A stretch of DNA of 33,090 bases, taken from Thiomicrorhabdus sp965602805 (GTDB taxonomy: Bacteria > Pseudomonadota > Gammaproteobacteria > Thiomicrospirales > Thiomicrospiraceae). Where the stretch lies: assembly GCA_965602805.1 (NCBI GenBank), contig CBFCZK010000015.1:1-33090 (forward strand). The letters are read 5' to 3'. The position numbers and the translations under genes were made by a program. The notes below the pieces were generated by a model. It worked only from the letters and a program-made list of their open reading frames with translations. It was not told the origin of the DNA and did no database searches. This document shows, piece by piece, positions 14,134 to 22,730 of this stretch. How positions within the stretch are numbered: the first letter of the stretch is position 1; each line of letters begins with the position of its first letter.

Positions 14134-15711
14134 ATGCCTGATTTAAATATTAATAGACTCTGCACCATTCTTAGCGTTGCATTTCTTTTGCTTTTACAAG
14201 GTTGTAGTAACCAAACTTTACGGGTTGCTCCGCATACCGAATTAAAAGTGATCGATCCCATTTGGACGACGGCTTACATTACACGTAGTCACGGTTACCT
14301 TGTGTATGACACTTTATTCTCAATGAATGAGATGCTTGAACCTGAGCCACAAATGGTCGACACCTCGGTATTATCGGAAGATAAGAAAACTTGGACCTTC
14401 AAACTTAGGAACGGTCTGAAATGGCACGATGGAACAAACGTTACTGCTGAAGATTGTGTAGCCTCGCTGCAACGTTGGGGGAAGCGTGATGGTGAAGGTC
14501 AATTGTTATTTAAAAACATTGATAGCTTGTCCGCAATGGATGAAAAAACCATTGTCATGAAGCTACAGAAACCCGATGGATTTGTCCCTGCCGTATTGGC
14601 CAAGCTTTCTTCTAATGTTCCTTTCATGATGCCTAAACGTATTGCTGAAACAGATCCATTTACAGCGATCCAAGATCCAATGGGTTCCGGTCCTTTTATC
14701 TTAAAGAAGGATGAATGGATTCCTGGCGAAAAAGTCGTTTACGTTAAAAATGAGAACTATGTAGCGCGAACTGAACCGACATCATTGGCCGCGGGTAGTA
14801 AGCAACCAAAGCTTGAGAGAATTGAGTGGCGATTTTATCCAGACCGGGCATCAGCAACTGATGCCTTGCTGAAAGGAGAAGTTGATTATGTCGAGTCTGT
14901 TTCTACTAAGTCGGTACCGATGTTAGAAGGAAAAAAAGGAATTGTAATCGCTTTTACAGACCCGTTAGGTAATGTCGCGATGGCTCGCTTCAATACCCTA
15001 ATACCACCTTTTGATAACGTTCAAATTCGTCGTGCAGCGATCATGGCAATGGATCAGAATGACTATATGTCCGCTGCGCTAGGGGATCAAAAATACTGGA
15101 GAACTTGCTATTCTGTTTTTCCTTGTGGGACGGAATTCGAAAATGAAACTGAAAATTCTCTGATGAAAGTTGGGAATCTAGAGGTTGCAAAAAAAGCGCT
15201 TAAAAAAGCCAACTATGATGGTACACCTGTTGTTATATTCAATCCAACGGATGTGCCTGTTATCTCCGCATTTACGCAAGTAACGGCAGATAAATTACGT
15301 CAGATTGGTATGAAGGTTGAAGTGCAGGATATGACTTGGGCAACGCTGATTGAGCGACGTGCGAATCGCAGTTCAGTGGCTGATGGTGGTTGGAATATGT
15401 TCCACACGTGGTGGATTGCCGCTGATTTAAGCAACCCGATGGCGATTGCTTTTTCAGGGAATAGAGATACGGGTTGGTTTGGATGGCCAGCGGATAAAGA
15501 GCTTGAGCAGTACCGTTCAGAATACCTAAATGCTAAAAGCAGAGAAGAGGCTAATGACCTTGCCGCCAAGATACAAGCACGTTTATTTGATATAGGCGCT
15601 TTTGGTCTACTAGGTCAGTTCTTTGAGCCAGTTGCATACAATAGCAAGCTACAGGGTGTTACTTCACCAGTTCATTTTTTTGGAAATATGTCATTCGAGA
15701 AGAAGGAATAA
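14134..15711 (+). CDS. ABC transporter peptide-binding lipoprotein (SBP family 5)
   Basis: A 525-residue extracellular solute-binding protein of the DppA/OppA family. The signal peptide ends in the lipobox LQGC with Cys24, so it should be lipid-anchored. Seen: the family stretch WTFKLRNGLKWHDGT, AEDCVASLQRW, DPMGSGPFIL and the C-terminal NPTDVPVISAFTQV. These proteins bind di- or oligopeptides or similar ligands for an ABC importer. No permease or ATPase genes lie nearby, so it is an orphan subunit that must work with a distant transporter or as a sensor. Ribosome site GAGGAAA. The FNR-type promoter lies about 130 bp upstream. Confidence 0.85.
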   Translation: MPDLNINRLCTILSVAFLLLLQGCSNQTLRVAPHTELKVIDPIWTTAYITRSHGYLVYDTLFSMNEMLEPEPQMVDTSVLSEDKKTWTFKLRNGLKWHDGTNVTAEDCVASLQRWGKRDGEGQLLFKNIDSLSAMDEKTIVMKLQKPDGFVPAVLAKLSSNVPFMMPKRIAETDPFTAIQDPMGSGPFILKKDEWIPGEKVVYVKNENYVARTEPTSLAAGSKQPKLERIEWRFYPDRASATDALLKGEVDYVESVSTKSVPMLEGKKGIVIAFTDPLGNVAMARFNTLIPPFDNVQIRRAAIMAMDQNDYMSAALGDQKYWRTCYSVFPCGTEFENETENSLMKVGNLEVAKKALKKANYDGTPVVIFNPTDVPVISAFTQVTADKLRQIGMKVEVQDMTWATLIERRANRSSVADGGWNMFHTWWIAADLSNPMAIAFSGNRDTGWFGWPADKELEQYRSEYLNAKSREEANDLAAKIQARLFDIGAFGLLGQFFEPVAYNSKLQGVTSPVHFFGNMSFEKKE

Positions 15712-15769
15712 CGTTATTGGTTCTTGTTAAGAATAATGTATCACTTGGACAGCTAATGGGAAGAATATA

Positions 15770-16498
15770 ATGAATTTAAATACAGTTATGAAAAGTATGC
15801 TGGTTGCTGTAATGGCGTGTTTTATGGGGTTGTCAGGGGCTGCAAGCGCCGATGAGATGGATGGTAATAGTACTATTGTTTTTGCTGGTGGGGATGTAAG
15901 GGAAAGCGCCAATTATGCTTATATTGGTTTAATTCACCATTTGAGCGGTGATATTCTTGCTGATGGCCTTTTGGTGCGAGCGCTGGCGGGTCACTCTAAT
16001 TATGACTACTATACGTCTCTGGATCAGCAAATAGATGCCAAAGCAGATAGTTACGAGTTTATGCTTGGTTATCAAAAGGTAATGGATACATTTTCTGCGC
16101 GTGGTTATATTGGTTTTGAGTCTGAAGATCATAAATTGACGCCAGATAATCTATTGGATAAAAATCGTGGAGCGGATACTGGTGTCAAAGTTCAGGTTGA
16201 GCTTGAAACAGATTTTGCCTCTCTTGATTATGGCTCTTTAGTAGCGAGTTATGGGACGGCGAAAGAACGATACTGGGCACGAATCAGAGGTGGTCATGAC
16301 TTCTCTGGGGTTGTTGTTGGTCCTGAAGCTGTACGATTAGGTGATCAGGAGTACAGCGAGAATCGAGTGGGGCTGTTTATCACGACGAGAAATATTCTTC
16401 CGGCGATGCTTACGGTTTCTGCAGGATATGCTGAACCTGATACTTATCGCGCTCCTTCTGGTCCCTACTTTACTTTAGAAGTATCAAGAAGTTTCTAA
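15770..16498 (+). CDS. BcsS-like outer-membrane protein
   Basis: A 242-residue exported protein, signal peptide with likely cleavage after ASA at about residue 27. The mature part alternates in the way of a beta barrel and ends in Phe (VSRSF), typical of outer-membrane proteins. The pattern YAYIGLIHHLSGD, a GYQKV segment, GYIGFESEDHKL and a YWARIRGGHDF segment resembles the cellulose biosynthesis BcsS family. No cellulose genes are near, so the role may be transport or assembly of another product. It follows the binding-protein gene by 58 bp with its own GGGAAGA site and may be co-transcribed. Confident about localisation, less about family. Confidence 0.65.
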   Translation: MNLNTVMKSMLVAVMACFMGLSGAASADEMDGNSTIVFAGGDVRESANYAYIGLIHHLSGDILADGLLVRALAGHSNYDYYTSLDQQIDAKADSYEFMLGYQKVMDTFSARGYIGFESEDHKLTPDNLLDKNRGADTGVKVQVELETDFASLDYGSLVASYGTAKERYWARIRGGHDFSGVVVGPEAVRLGDQEYSENRVGLFITTRNILPAMLTVSAGYAEPDTYRAPSGPYFTLEVSRSF

Positions 16499-16536
16499 AG
16501 TCAAATAGTAATATTTAGGAATTTAAAGCTATATGT

Positions 16537-16590
16537 TGTAGTGGTACAGTAATTTTGGTCACCTAATTAGGGATGCTAAAATGCATCTCA
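16537..16590 (+). mobile_element. IS end remnant (right boundary of the block)
   Basis: Inverted copy of 1-54. It starts TGTAGTGGTACAG and runs rightward. After it comes an AAGGA site and an ATG at about 16609 whose frame (MTKIRSTV, then stop) looks like the start of a transposase OrfA broken after a few codons; one frame further on reads KLDSGFL. No far end or transposase body follows, so this copy is a deletion remnant. Confidence 0.6.
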
Positions 16591-16709
16591 TATCAAGGAA
16601 GGCTAGAAATGACAAAAATAAGAAGCACTGTTTAAGCTGGATTCAGGCTTCTTAATTTGTTAATTAGCACGGAAAAGTTCCCTGTCTATCCTCAACTTAG
16701 GAGAGCATA

Positions 16710-16811
16710 ATGATCTTTATACAAATTTTATTGGGAGCGTTTATTGTAATCCTACTCAGTACACTTTTTTACAAGCTATTAGACCAAACAATCTTTTTTG
16801 AAGGGCATTAA
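16710..16811 (+). CDS. 33-residue single-span membrane peptide (hypothetical)
   Basis: ATG with a TAGGAGA site 6 nt upstream, then MIFIQILLGAFIVILLSTLF and a short polar tail ending FFEGH. One transmembrane helix fills most of it. It lies in a degenerate region and is too short for homology to be judged by eye, but the ribosome site and the hydrophobic pattern favour a real small protein. Function unknown. Confidence 0.4.
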   Translation: MIFIQILLGAFIVILLSTLFYKLLDQTIFFEGH

Positions 16812-16823
16812 ATCTGAGTATTC

Positions 16824-16862
16824 TGGTCTAAGGTAAATGGACTTGTCTGTTTTAAGTAGACG
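16824..16862 (+). repeat. Degenerate direct repeat, copy A
   Basis: 39 bp beginning TGGTCTAAGGTAA, 31 of 39 identical to 17861-17899. It brackets the decayed segment together with copy B. It could be an old element end or a duplicated stretch; no transposase is visible. Confidence 0.45.
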
Positions 16863-16905
16863 ATTACTTTTGATGCCATTTGCAGTAACTATCTAGTATG
16901 GAGAA

Positions 16906-17199
16906 TCATAGGTAGGCCTCAAAGCGCTTGGATTGTGTTTTATTGTTTCGTTGGACCTTAAAAATAAGCTGGCCGTTTGTGTTATTAATTTGACTGTCCA
17001 TAACTGTAATTCTATTTAACTGCTCATTTGTTAACCCTAAGTGTTGCCCCCATTCCTGTATGGTTACTTTTCCCGATTTCGGTGGCCTAAATTTAAAGCT
17101 ATAGTTGAAACCTAATGCATCACATAAGGTTAGTACGGTTTTCGCCTCTTCAAATTGATGGAAAATGACATCAAATTCTCGATAAAGGATCTTTGGCAT
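16906..17199 (-). CDS. Hypothetical protein, 97 aa
   Basis: Open frame of 97 residues with a basic C-terminus and a central WGQHLGLTNEQLNRI stretch that reads like a helix-turn-helix or short helical DNA-binding unit. The ribosome site is weak. It lies downstream of, and on the same strand as, the frameshifted pseudogene at 17283-17638, whose second half contains the similar LLGLSEEELTRA, so the two may be relatives. I do not recognise the family. Confidence 0.4.
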   Translation of the reverse strand: MPKILYREFDVIFHQFEEAKTVLTLCDALGFNYSFKFRPPKSGKVTIQEWGQHLGLTNEQLNRITVMDSQINNTNGQLIFKVQRNNKTQSKRFEAYL

Positions 17200-17282
17200 T
17201 TTCCATCTTCGTCGTCATTCGCTTTACAAAATGTCCTACCTTTTCTAGAAAACTCGAATAATCTGAATGGCTACATAATGAA

Positions 17283-17638
17283 CTATTTAATAGCCGGGCC
17301 CTTACCCTGGGGTATGTCTGTAATCAGCTCTAGGAGGTATTCATGGCCCTTGTGCGTTCTAATTATCTTAAAGCGGTAAGTGGGGTTCATCTCAAAGTGC
17401 TCAATAGCTCGAGTGAGTTCTTCTTCAGATAAGCCAAGTAGTTTGGCATAGTTCGCTGTCTATTCGGAACTTCTACACGCTCTATAACCATGGCTGGTTT
17501 CTTTTGCCCAATCATCATCTCTGCTAATATTGAGGGAATAACATCTGCAATGGCTTTGGTGCCTATATATTCACCCTTTCGCAGCACGGTCACTTCATCT
17601 AGGGCAGCTAAATGGAAGAACTTTACCCGTTGCTGCCG
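17283..17638 (-). pseudogene. Frameshifted small gene (unknown family)
   Basis: Read on the minus strand, one frame gives FHLAALDEVTVLRKGEYIG and continues to ...VEVPN near 17465; a shift of frame there is needed to continue with TANYAKLLGLSEEELTRA and on to DIPQGKGPAIK with a stop at 17283-17285. Both halves have coding character and neither alone is complete, which is best explained by a frameshift mutation. Upstream an in-frame TAG at 17639-17641 bounds the open region, and there is no clear start apart from a GTG at 17593. Family unknown. Confidence 0.5.
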
Positions 17639-17767
17639 CTAAATTTTCGATTCAATTACAAGAAGCGCTTGATTCATATTGTGAGTGAAACCTGTAACTG
17701 TGCTGCAACGGAGTATAGAGTCGCTAAAGGAATAGACGGCGATTGGTTTCATATTTTAGGGGGTTAA
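17612..17767 (+). CDS. Possible 51-aa ORF or gene fragment
   Basis: ATG 17612 opens a frame reading MEELYPLLPL then FRFNYKKRLIHIVSE and ending DGDWFHILGG. Composition looks coding rather than random, but there is no good ribosome site and it overlaps the pseudogene's 5' end on the other strand. It may be a fragment of a larger gene. Low confidence. Confidence 0.25.
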   Translation: MEELYPLLPLNFRFNYKKRLIHIVSETCNCAATEYRVAKGIDGDWFHILGG

Positions 17768-17860
17768 CTACCTATATATAAATGGAAAGAAATACATTGA
17801 TTCGTTAGAAATTCAGGTGGATGCCAGTTGTTTAAAATTGTAGGTGAGTCTTTTGTGCTT

Positions 17861-17899
17861 TGGTCTAAGGTAAGTGAATGTGTCTATTTTAAATGGATG
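17861..17899 (+). repeat. Degenerate direct repeat, copy B
   Basis: Partner of 16824-16862 (31 of 39 identical). It lies 49 bp beyond the stop codon of the RIO kinase gene. The stretch 17768-17947 holds no supported gene. Confidence 0.45.
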
Positions 17900-17947
17900 C
17901 TTGCCACTTCAGATTTACAGTAAAGCTTTTTTGTTTGGGGATTTGTG

Positions 17948-18802
17948 TTAATCCTCTTGTGCTTCACTAATGCGTTCTAGGCGGCTTTGTTCTGCTTCAA
18001 AGGCGGCTTTAATCTCTTGCATGACGCTATCCACATCGGCATCTTGTTCAACTTCATCAAACTTTCCGGTTAATTCTATCTCAGGGGTGAGTTCTCCGGC
18101 CTCAAATAGTGCCCAAATTTCTTTGGCGTATTGAGTTTTCAATATATCTGGTGCGTATTGCGCATAGTAGTTAGTCATATTGTCAACATCACGGGTCAGC
18201 ATGCGTTTGGCATTGTTGTTGGCCGCTGCATCTACCGCTTGTGGCAGGTCAATAATCACTGGGCCGTAGCTGTCTACGAGTACATTAAACTCTGACAAAT
18301 CCCCGTGTATTAGGCCAGCGTAAAGCATGAGCATTATATAGTGCATGACGACCGCATGGTCTTCTCGGGCTTGTTCGGCATCCATCGACACATCGTTGAG
18401 GCGTGGGGCAACGTGATTATCATCATCTATGACGAGTTCCATCAGCAGAACACCATCAAAACAGCCATAAGGCTCTGGTACGCGAACGCCAACCGCTGCC
18501 AGGCGGTAAAGCGCATCAACTTCGGCATTTTGCCAAACATCTTCTTGCTCTTTACGGCCAAATTTAGAGCCCTTTTCCATGGCTCTGGCACGACGACTGT
18601 TACGAACCTTGCGGCCTTCTTGATACTCTACGGCTTTTTTGAAACTGCGTTTATTGGCCTCTTTATAGACCTTAGCGCAGCGAATTTCGTTGCCGCAGCG
18701 CACTACAAAAACATCGGCTTCTTTACCACTCATGAGTGGGCGGAGGACTTCATCGACCAGGCCGTCTTCGACCAGGGGTAAAATGCGTTTTGGTGTTTTC
18801 AT
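17948..18802 (-). CDS. RIO-type serine protein kinase (PA4780 family)
   Basis: A 284-residue RIO1-like kinase. Seen: the nucleotide loop SGKEADVF (25-32), the ATP lysine in CAKVYK (Lys44), the catalytic loop HGDLSEFN (166-173, Asp168) and the metal-binding Asp185 in IIDLPQAV. The acidic C-terminal tail is typical. Start chosen at 18802 because AAGGA lies 6 nt upstream; an 18-residue extension upstream has no ribosome site. Bacterial RIO kinases of this group are of unknown target; a ribosome or stress role is suggested by the archaeal and eukaryotic relatives. Divergent from the acetolactate synthase gene. Confidence 0.9.
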   Translation of the reverse strand: MKTPKRILPLVEDGLVDEVLRPLMSGKEADVFVVRCGNEIRCAKVYKEANKRSFKKAVEYQEGRKVRNSRRARAMEKGSKFGRKEQEDVWQNAEVDALYRLAAVGVRVPEPYGCFDGVLLMELVIDDDNHVAPRLNDVSMDAEQAREDHAVVMHYIMLMLYAGLIHGDLSEFNVLVDSYGPVIIDLPQAVDAAANNNAKRMLTRDVDNMTNYYAQYAPDILKTQYAKEIWALFEAGELTPEIELTGKFDEVEQDADVDSVMQEIKAAFEAEQSRLERISEAQED

Positions 18803-18872
18803 GGAGTCCTTATCCGCTTGAGAATTTTGAATGTTTGACAGGGCGTTATGATACACGCCTTAACAGTCTAAT

Positions 18873-18901
18873 ATGATAGGTTTTAAGTGGTTGTTATTCA
18901 A
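18873..18901 (-). promoter_or_regulatory. Sigma-70 promoter of the RIO kinase gene
   Basis: On the minus strand TTGAAT at 18901-18896, a 17-bp spacer and TATCAT at 18878-18873, about 70 nt upstream of the start. Good match by eye. The rest of the 18803-19211 gap is G/T-rich on the plus strand and I see no clear promoter towards the synthase gene. Confidence 0.5.
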
Positions 18902-19211
18902 GCCGCAGGCGCTTTTGTGGTTAAGATAGTTTATGTGGGTTAAATTGGCGTTTTTTAGCGGTTTTTAGGTTTGATTAGAGAGGGTTTTAGTAGGTTGGTT
19001 TCGTTGCCGTCTTTTGAGTGATTAAGTACGTTAATAGAGTGGACAGGATGATTGTTTTGCCACGCAGATATAGGTGGTGTAAGGTGGTTGATACATCTGT
19101 TTGAGAGTGTCTGGTGTGATACTTCTGTTAGCGCGGTGTCGATTTTTAAATTGGCGACAACGCCATGCCAATTTTTTTGAGAGTGGGTTGTTTGAGGTAA
19201 GGAGCCGAATA

Positions 19212-20873
19212 ATGAAAGCGTCAGATCTGCTTGTTAAAGCCCTGGAAGCGGAAGGGGTTGAATATATTTTTGGAATTCCAGGAGAAGAAAACCTGGATTT
19301 ACTGAACTCTCTCAAAGATTCTCATATTAAATTGATTGTGACGCGACATGAACAGGCGGCCGGTTTTATGGCGGCGACCTATGGTCGTTTAACGGGTAAA
19401 GCAGGCGTTTGTTTGTCGACATTAGGGCCAGGCGCGACCAATTTAGTGACGGCGGCGGCTTATGCGAATTTGGGGGCCATGCCGATCGTGATGATTACGG
19501 GACAAAAGCCCATAAAGTCGAGTAAACAGGGGCAGTTTCAGATTATTGATGTGGTTGATATGATGCGCCCCATCACTAAGTATGCACACCAAATTACCAG
19601 CGGACATAATATCCCCGCGCGTATTCGTGAAGCGTTTCGAATCGCTAAAACGGAACGCCCTGGGGCGGTGCATTTGGAACTGCCAGAGGATATCGCGGCC
19701 GAACAAACGGATAGCCAGGTGATAGAGCAGAGCGCACATCGTCGTCCTTTAGCCGAAGACAAGGCCATCGCAACGGCGGTGGGGATGATTGAAAAAGCCG
19801 AACACCCGTTAATTTTAATTGGCGCAGCGGCCAATCGCAAAACCGCCGGTAAAATGATTCGTCAGTTAATTGATCAAACCGGCATTCCATTTTTCAGCAC
19901 TCAGATGGGCAAAGGCGTGGTCGACGAGCGCCATCATCTGTATTTGGGATGTGCGGCCTTATCAGATCATGATTTTGTCAATGCAGCGCTTAAAAAAGCC
20001 GATCTTATTGTTAATATCGGCCATGACGTGGTCGAAAAGCCGCCTTTTTTTATGAAACAAGGTGGTTTTAAAGTCATTCATGTTAATTTTACCAACGCCT
20101 CGATTGACCCAGTCTATTTTCCTCAAGCTGATGTCGTTGGCGATATCGCCAATAGTGTTTATCAAATCAAATCCCGATTACAAAATCAGCCACACTGGCG
20201 ATTTACTTGTTTTATGGAGATTAAAATCCATATTGATAAAAATTTGGCAGAAGGAACGGATGACAATCGCTTTCCGGTTTATCCACAACGTTTGGTAAGC
20301 GATTTGCGTAAAGTGGTGCCCGAAACGGGGGTGATTGCATTGGATAATGGCGTCTATAAAATTTGGTTTGCACGTAATTATCTGGCTTATCACCATAATA
20401 CGGTTTTATTAGATAATGCTTTAGCCACCATGGGGGCGGGTCTACCATCGGCAATTGCGGCCAAGTTGGTCAAGCCAGAATCCAAGGTTATGGCGATTTG
20501 TGGCGATGGCGGGTTTATGATGAATTCGCAAGAGCTAGAAACTGCAGTACGCTTAGGTTTAGATTTAGTTGTGCTGGTGTTGAATGACAATGCTTACGGT
20601 ATGATTCGCTGGAAGCAAGCTAAGATGGGCTTTGATGATTTCGGTTTAGAGTTGGGCAACCCGGATTTTGTGTTGTATGCCCAAAGTTATGGGGCTTTTG
20701 GACACCGCGTTAAAAGTGCGGATGAGGTGATTCCGACCATCGAAAAATGCTATCAACAAGGTGGGGTTCATGTGGTCGAAGTGCTCATCGATTATTCTGA
20801 TAATGATCGCATCTTGAATCATGAGATTAGAGAGCAGAGCAAAGCTTTAAGTAATTCGCTCGATCATCGATAA
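19212..20873 (+). CDS. ThDP-dependent acetolactate synthase, large-subunit type
   Basis: A 553-residue thiamine-diphosphate enzyme that joins two pyruvates to acetolactate with loss of CO2. Seen: the N-terminal pyrimidine domain with GIPGEEN (21-27) and the ThDP-activating Glu47 in RHEQAAGFMAATYGR, a central domain, and the C-terminal pyrophosphate domain with GDGGFMMNSQE and the NDNAYG metal-binding motif followed by MIRWKQ. Start is the ATG at 19212 with an AAGGAG site 9 nt upstream; a longer frame from 19101 has none. No regulatory small-subunit gene follows, which suits a catabolic AlsS-like enzyme or an orphan isozyme. Acetolactate specificity is likely but not certain within this family. 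Confidence 0.8.
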   Translation: MKASDLLVKALEAEGVEYIFGIPGEENLDLLNSLKDSHIKLIVTRHEQAAGFMAATYGRLTGKAGVCLSTLGPGATNLVTAAAYANLGAMPIVMITGQKPIKSSKQGQFQIIDVVDMMRPITKYAHQITSGHNIPARIREAFRIAKTERPGAVHLELPEDIAAEQTDSQVIEQSAHRRPLAEDKAIATAVGMIEKAEHPLILIGAAANRKTAGKMIRQLIDQTGIPFFSTQMGKGVVDERHHLYLGCAALSDHDFVNAALKKADLIVNIGHDVVEKPPFFMKQGGFKVIHVNFTNASIDPVYFPQADVVGDIANSVYQIKSRLQNQPHWRFTCFMEIKIHIDKNLAEGTDDNRFPVYPQRLVSDLRKVVPETGVIALDNGVYKIWFARNYLAYHHNTVLLDNALATMGAGLPSAIAAKLVKPESKVMAICGDGGFMMNSQELETAVRLGLDLVVLVLNDNAYGMIRWKQAKMGFDDFGLELGNPDFVLYAQSYGAFGHRVKSADEVIPTIEKCYQQGGVHVVEVLIDYSDNDRILNHEIREQSKALSNSLDHR

Positions 20874-20943
20874 AGAAGTCTGGTTGTGACCGTTTATACC
20901 CATGAATTCAGGCTTAAAAATAGAGTAAATTCGTCTTTAAAAT

Positions 20944-20964
20944 AGAATCTACCGGGTAAATTCT
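20944..20964. repeat. Inverted repeat between convergent genes
   Basis: AGAATCTACC and GGTAAATTCT, 9 of 10 pairs, separated by one base. It lies between the convergent synthase and kinase genes. A 1-nt loop makes an RNA hairpin poor and there is no T-run, so function is unclear. Confidence 0.25.
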
Positions 20965-20988
20965 CCGTGCCGTTATTTTATCCATGCT

Positions 20989-22707
20989 CTATTTAAAACA
21001 GTAAGCCAATAGGCCAATATTAATGACGAAAGACAACAATGCGGTGGCTTTCCAGAAGAGTACTGGATTGCGTTCCAATAACGGTTTATAGGCCTCTTCA
21101 TACTGACTATCTTGTGGTGTACTAATATCGTGCAAAAACTCAGAGAGCAATTGATAACGTTTGCTAGGATCTGGCGCACAGGCTTTTTTAAGCGCGCTAT
21201 CGACCCAAGCGGGCAAATCAGGGCGATATTGGCGCACCGAAATATATTCCATGTGACTGTAGTTTTTCAGCTGAAACTTATTAATACTCTGTTCTTTAAA
21301 GGGATACTTGCCAGTGAGCATTTCGTAAGTGATGACGCCCAATGAGAACAAATCGGCATTTTTACCAGCACGTTCGCCTATCATATACTCAGGTGCCGTG
21401 TAGTTAAGAGTACCTTCTGGTTGCTGTCGTTCTAAAACACTGGCCAATTCCGCCAGGCCTGCTGCATGTACCGCCCCAAAGTCAATGATCTTGACGCGAT
21501 CAGCACCGTTAATCATGACATTATCAGACTTCAAGTCCTGATGAATCACGTCTTGTCTATGTAAGCTCCTCAGTGCACTCGATAGCTGATCAATGTAGGC
21601 TCTCACTTGTTTCAGAGGCGGGTTAGGGTGGTCGATAATCCACTGGCTAATCGTCTGGCCTTTGATGTATTCGGTCGTAAAGTACAGAAACTGCTTGGGT
21701 CGATTTGAGCGATAGGTTTTCATCAGGCCTGGGTGCGACAGGCGCTGTCCAATCCACTCTTCTCTGACAAAACCATCCAGATACCAAGGGTCATCACAGT
21801 AGTTTTGTGAAGGCGTCTTGAGCACCAGTTCTTTGCCCGTTTCTAAATCCTTAGCTAAGTAGATTTGACTACGTGCGGAGAGACTAAGCTCTTGGATAAT
21901 TTGATAGCCATCGATTTTCATGCCGGGTTCTAGTTCCGGTGGGAAGGGCTGTTGTGACAGCTTGCTGTAGACCTCTTCCTTGGTCTCATTTGGCAGTTGC
22001 TTGATACGCACCACTTGTACCGTGAGATTGTCATTGGATTGATTGGCGATGGCTTTTTCAACCATTCTCTGCGCCATTTCAGTCTCTGAGGCATTCGAAC
22101 TCAAATGCTGAATCATGACTTCGTCAGTGATGAATTCATGCACACCGTCTGTGGTGAATAAAAACAGGTCGTTTTCTTCTAAAGCTTCGGTTTTAAAGTC
22201 GATTTGCAGTGAGGTGTCTACACCCAAAGCACGGCTTAGATAACTACGTTCTTTATTGAGCCAAGTGATGTGGTCTTTAGTAAGAAGCTTCAGTTCACCC
22301 TTACGAAAACGGTAGACGCGCGAATCACCAATGTGCAAGATATAGGCGGTGGTCGATTTAAAGACCACTGCATCAAACGTAGTGACCCAACCTTTAAGGT
22401 CGGATGCTTGGCTGCTGCCCTGCTTGTAAAGCCAGCTATTAATCGAGCTAATAATTTGCTGACAAGATTTTTTGGTGCTCCAGGTGTCGGGGGTGGAGTA
22501 ATAGTCTTGAATAAAACTTTTAACCGCCGTTTCGCTGGCCTGTTTAGCCGCTTCGCTGCTACTGACGCCATCAGCAATGACCGCAACCGCGCCTTTAAGC
22601 TCCAAAGCATTGTCTCGCGGGATGGAGTAATTCACTGAATCTTGGTTTTCAGGTTTCACACCGGCTGTGCTGTGAAAACCTGCACTGATAATTAAGGGTA
22701 AAGCCAT
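20989..22707 (-). CDS. Bifunctional PP2C phosphatase / Ser-Thr kinase
   Basis: A 572-residue protein with three parts. Residues about 5-240 are a PP2C phosphatase (DGVSSSEAA, GDSRVYRFR, TTDGVHEF, DNLTVQVV). Residues about 265-530 are a Hanks-type kinase (ATP lysine in LVLKT, catalytic VIHQDLKSDN, metal-binding IDFGAV, GTLNYTAPEY). A single hydrophobic helix closes the chain (VLFWKATALLSFVINIGLLA), anchoring it in the membrane. The arrangement matches the kinase-phosphatase found beside nitrate assimilation genes in Pseudomonas (PA1782 type). It lies 93 bp downstream of narK with a terminator between, so it may tune NarK or the pathway; the target is unknown. Confidence 0.9.
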   Translation of the reverse strand: MALPLIISAGFHSTAGVKPENQDSVNYSIPRDNALELKGAVAVIADGVSSSEAAKQASETAVKSFIQDYYSTPDTWSTKKSCQQIISSINSWLYKQGSSQASDLKGWVTTFDAVVFKSTTAYILHIGDSRVYRFRKGELKLLTKDHITWLNKERSYLSRALGVDTSLQIDFKTEALEENDLFLFTTDGVHEFITDEVMIQHLSSNASETEMAQRMVEKAIANQSNDNLTVQVVRIKQLPNETKEEVYSKLSQQPFPPELEPGMKIDGYQIIQELSLSARSQIYLAKDLETGKELVLKTPSQNYCDDPWYLDGFVREEWIGQRLSHPGLMKTYRSNRPKQFLYFTTEYIKGQTISQWIIDHPNPPLKQVRAYIDQLSSALRSLHRQDVIHQDLKSDNVMINGADRVKIIDFGAVHAAGLAELASVLERQQPEGTLNYTAPEYMIGERAGKNADLFSLGVITYEMLTGKYPFKEQSINKFQLKNYSHMEYISVRQYRPDLPAWVDSALKKACAPDPSKRYQLLSEFLHDISTPQDSQYEEAYKPLLERNPVLFWKATALLSFVINIGLLAYCFK

Positions 22708-22730
22708 TCAGAACCTCTTCGCTCAATATG

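Noticed and set aside
14134..15711. Complete ABC importer operon
   Set aside because: Only the binding protein is present; the next gene is a BcsS-like outer-membrane protein.
19101..19211. 37-residue extension of the acetolactate synthase
   Set aside because: ThDP enzymes of this group begin at the MKASDLLVKAL region; AAGGAG precedes ATG 19212.
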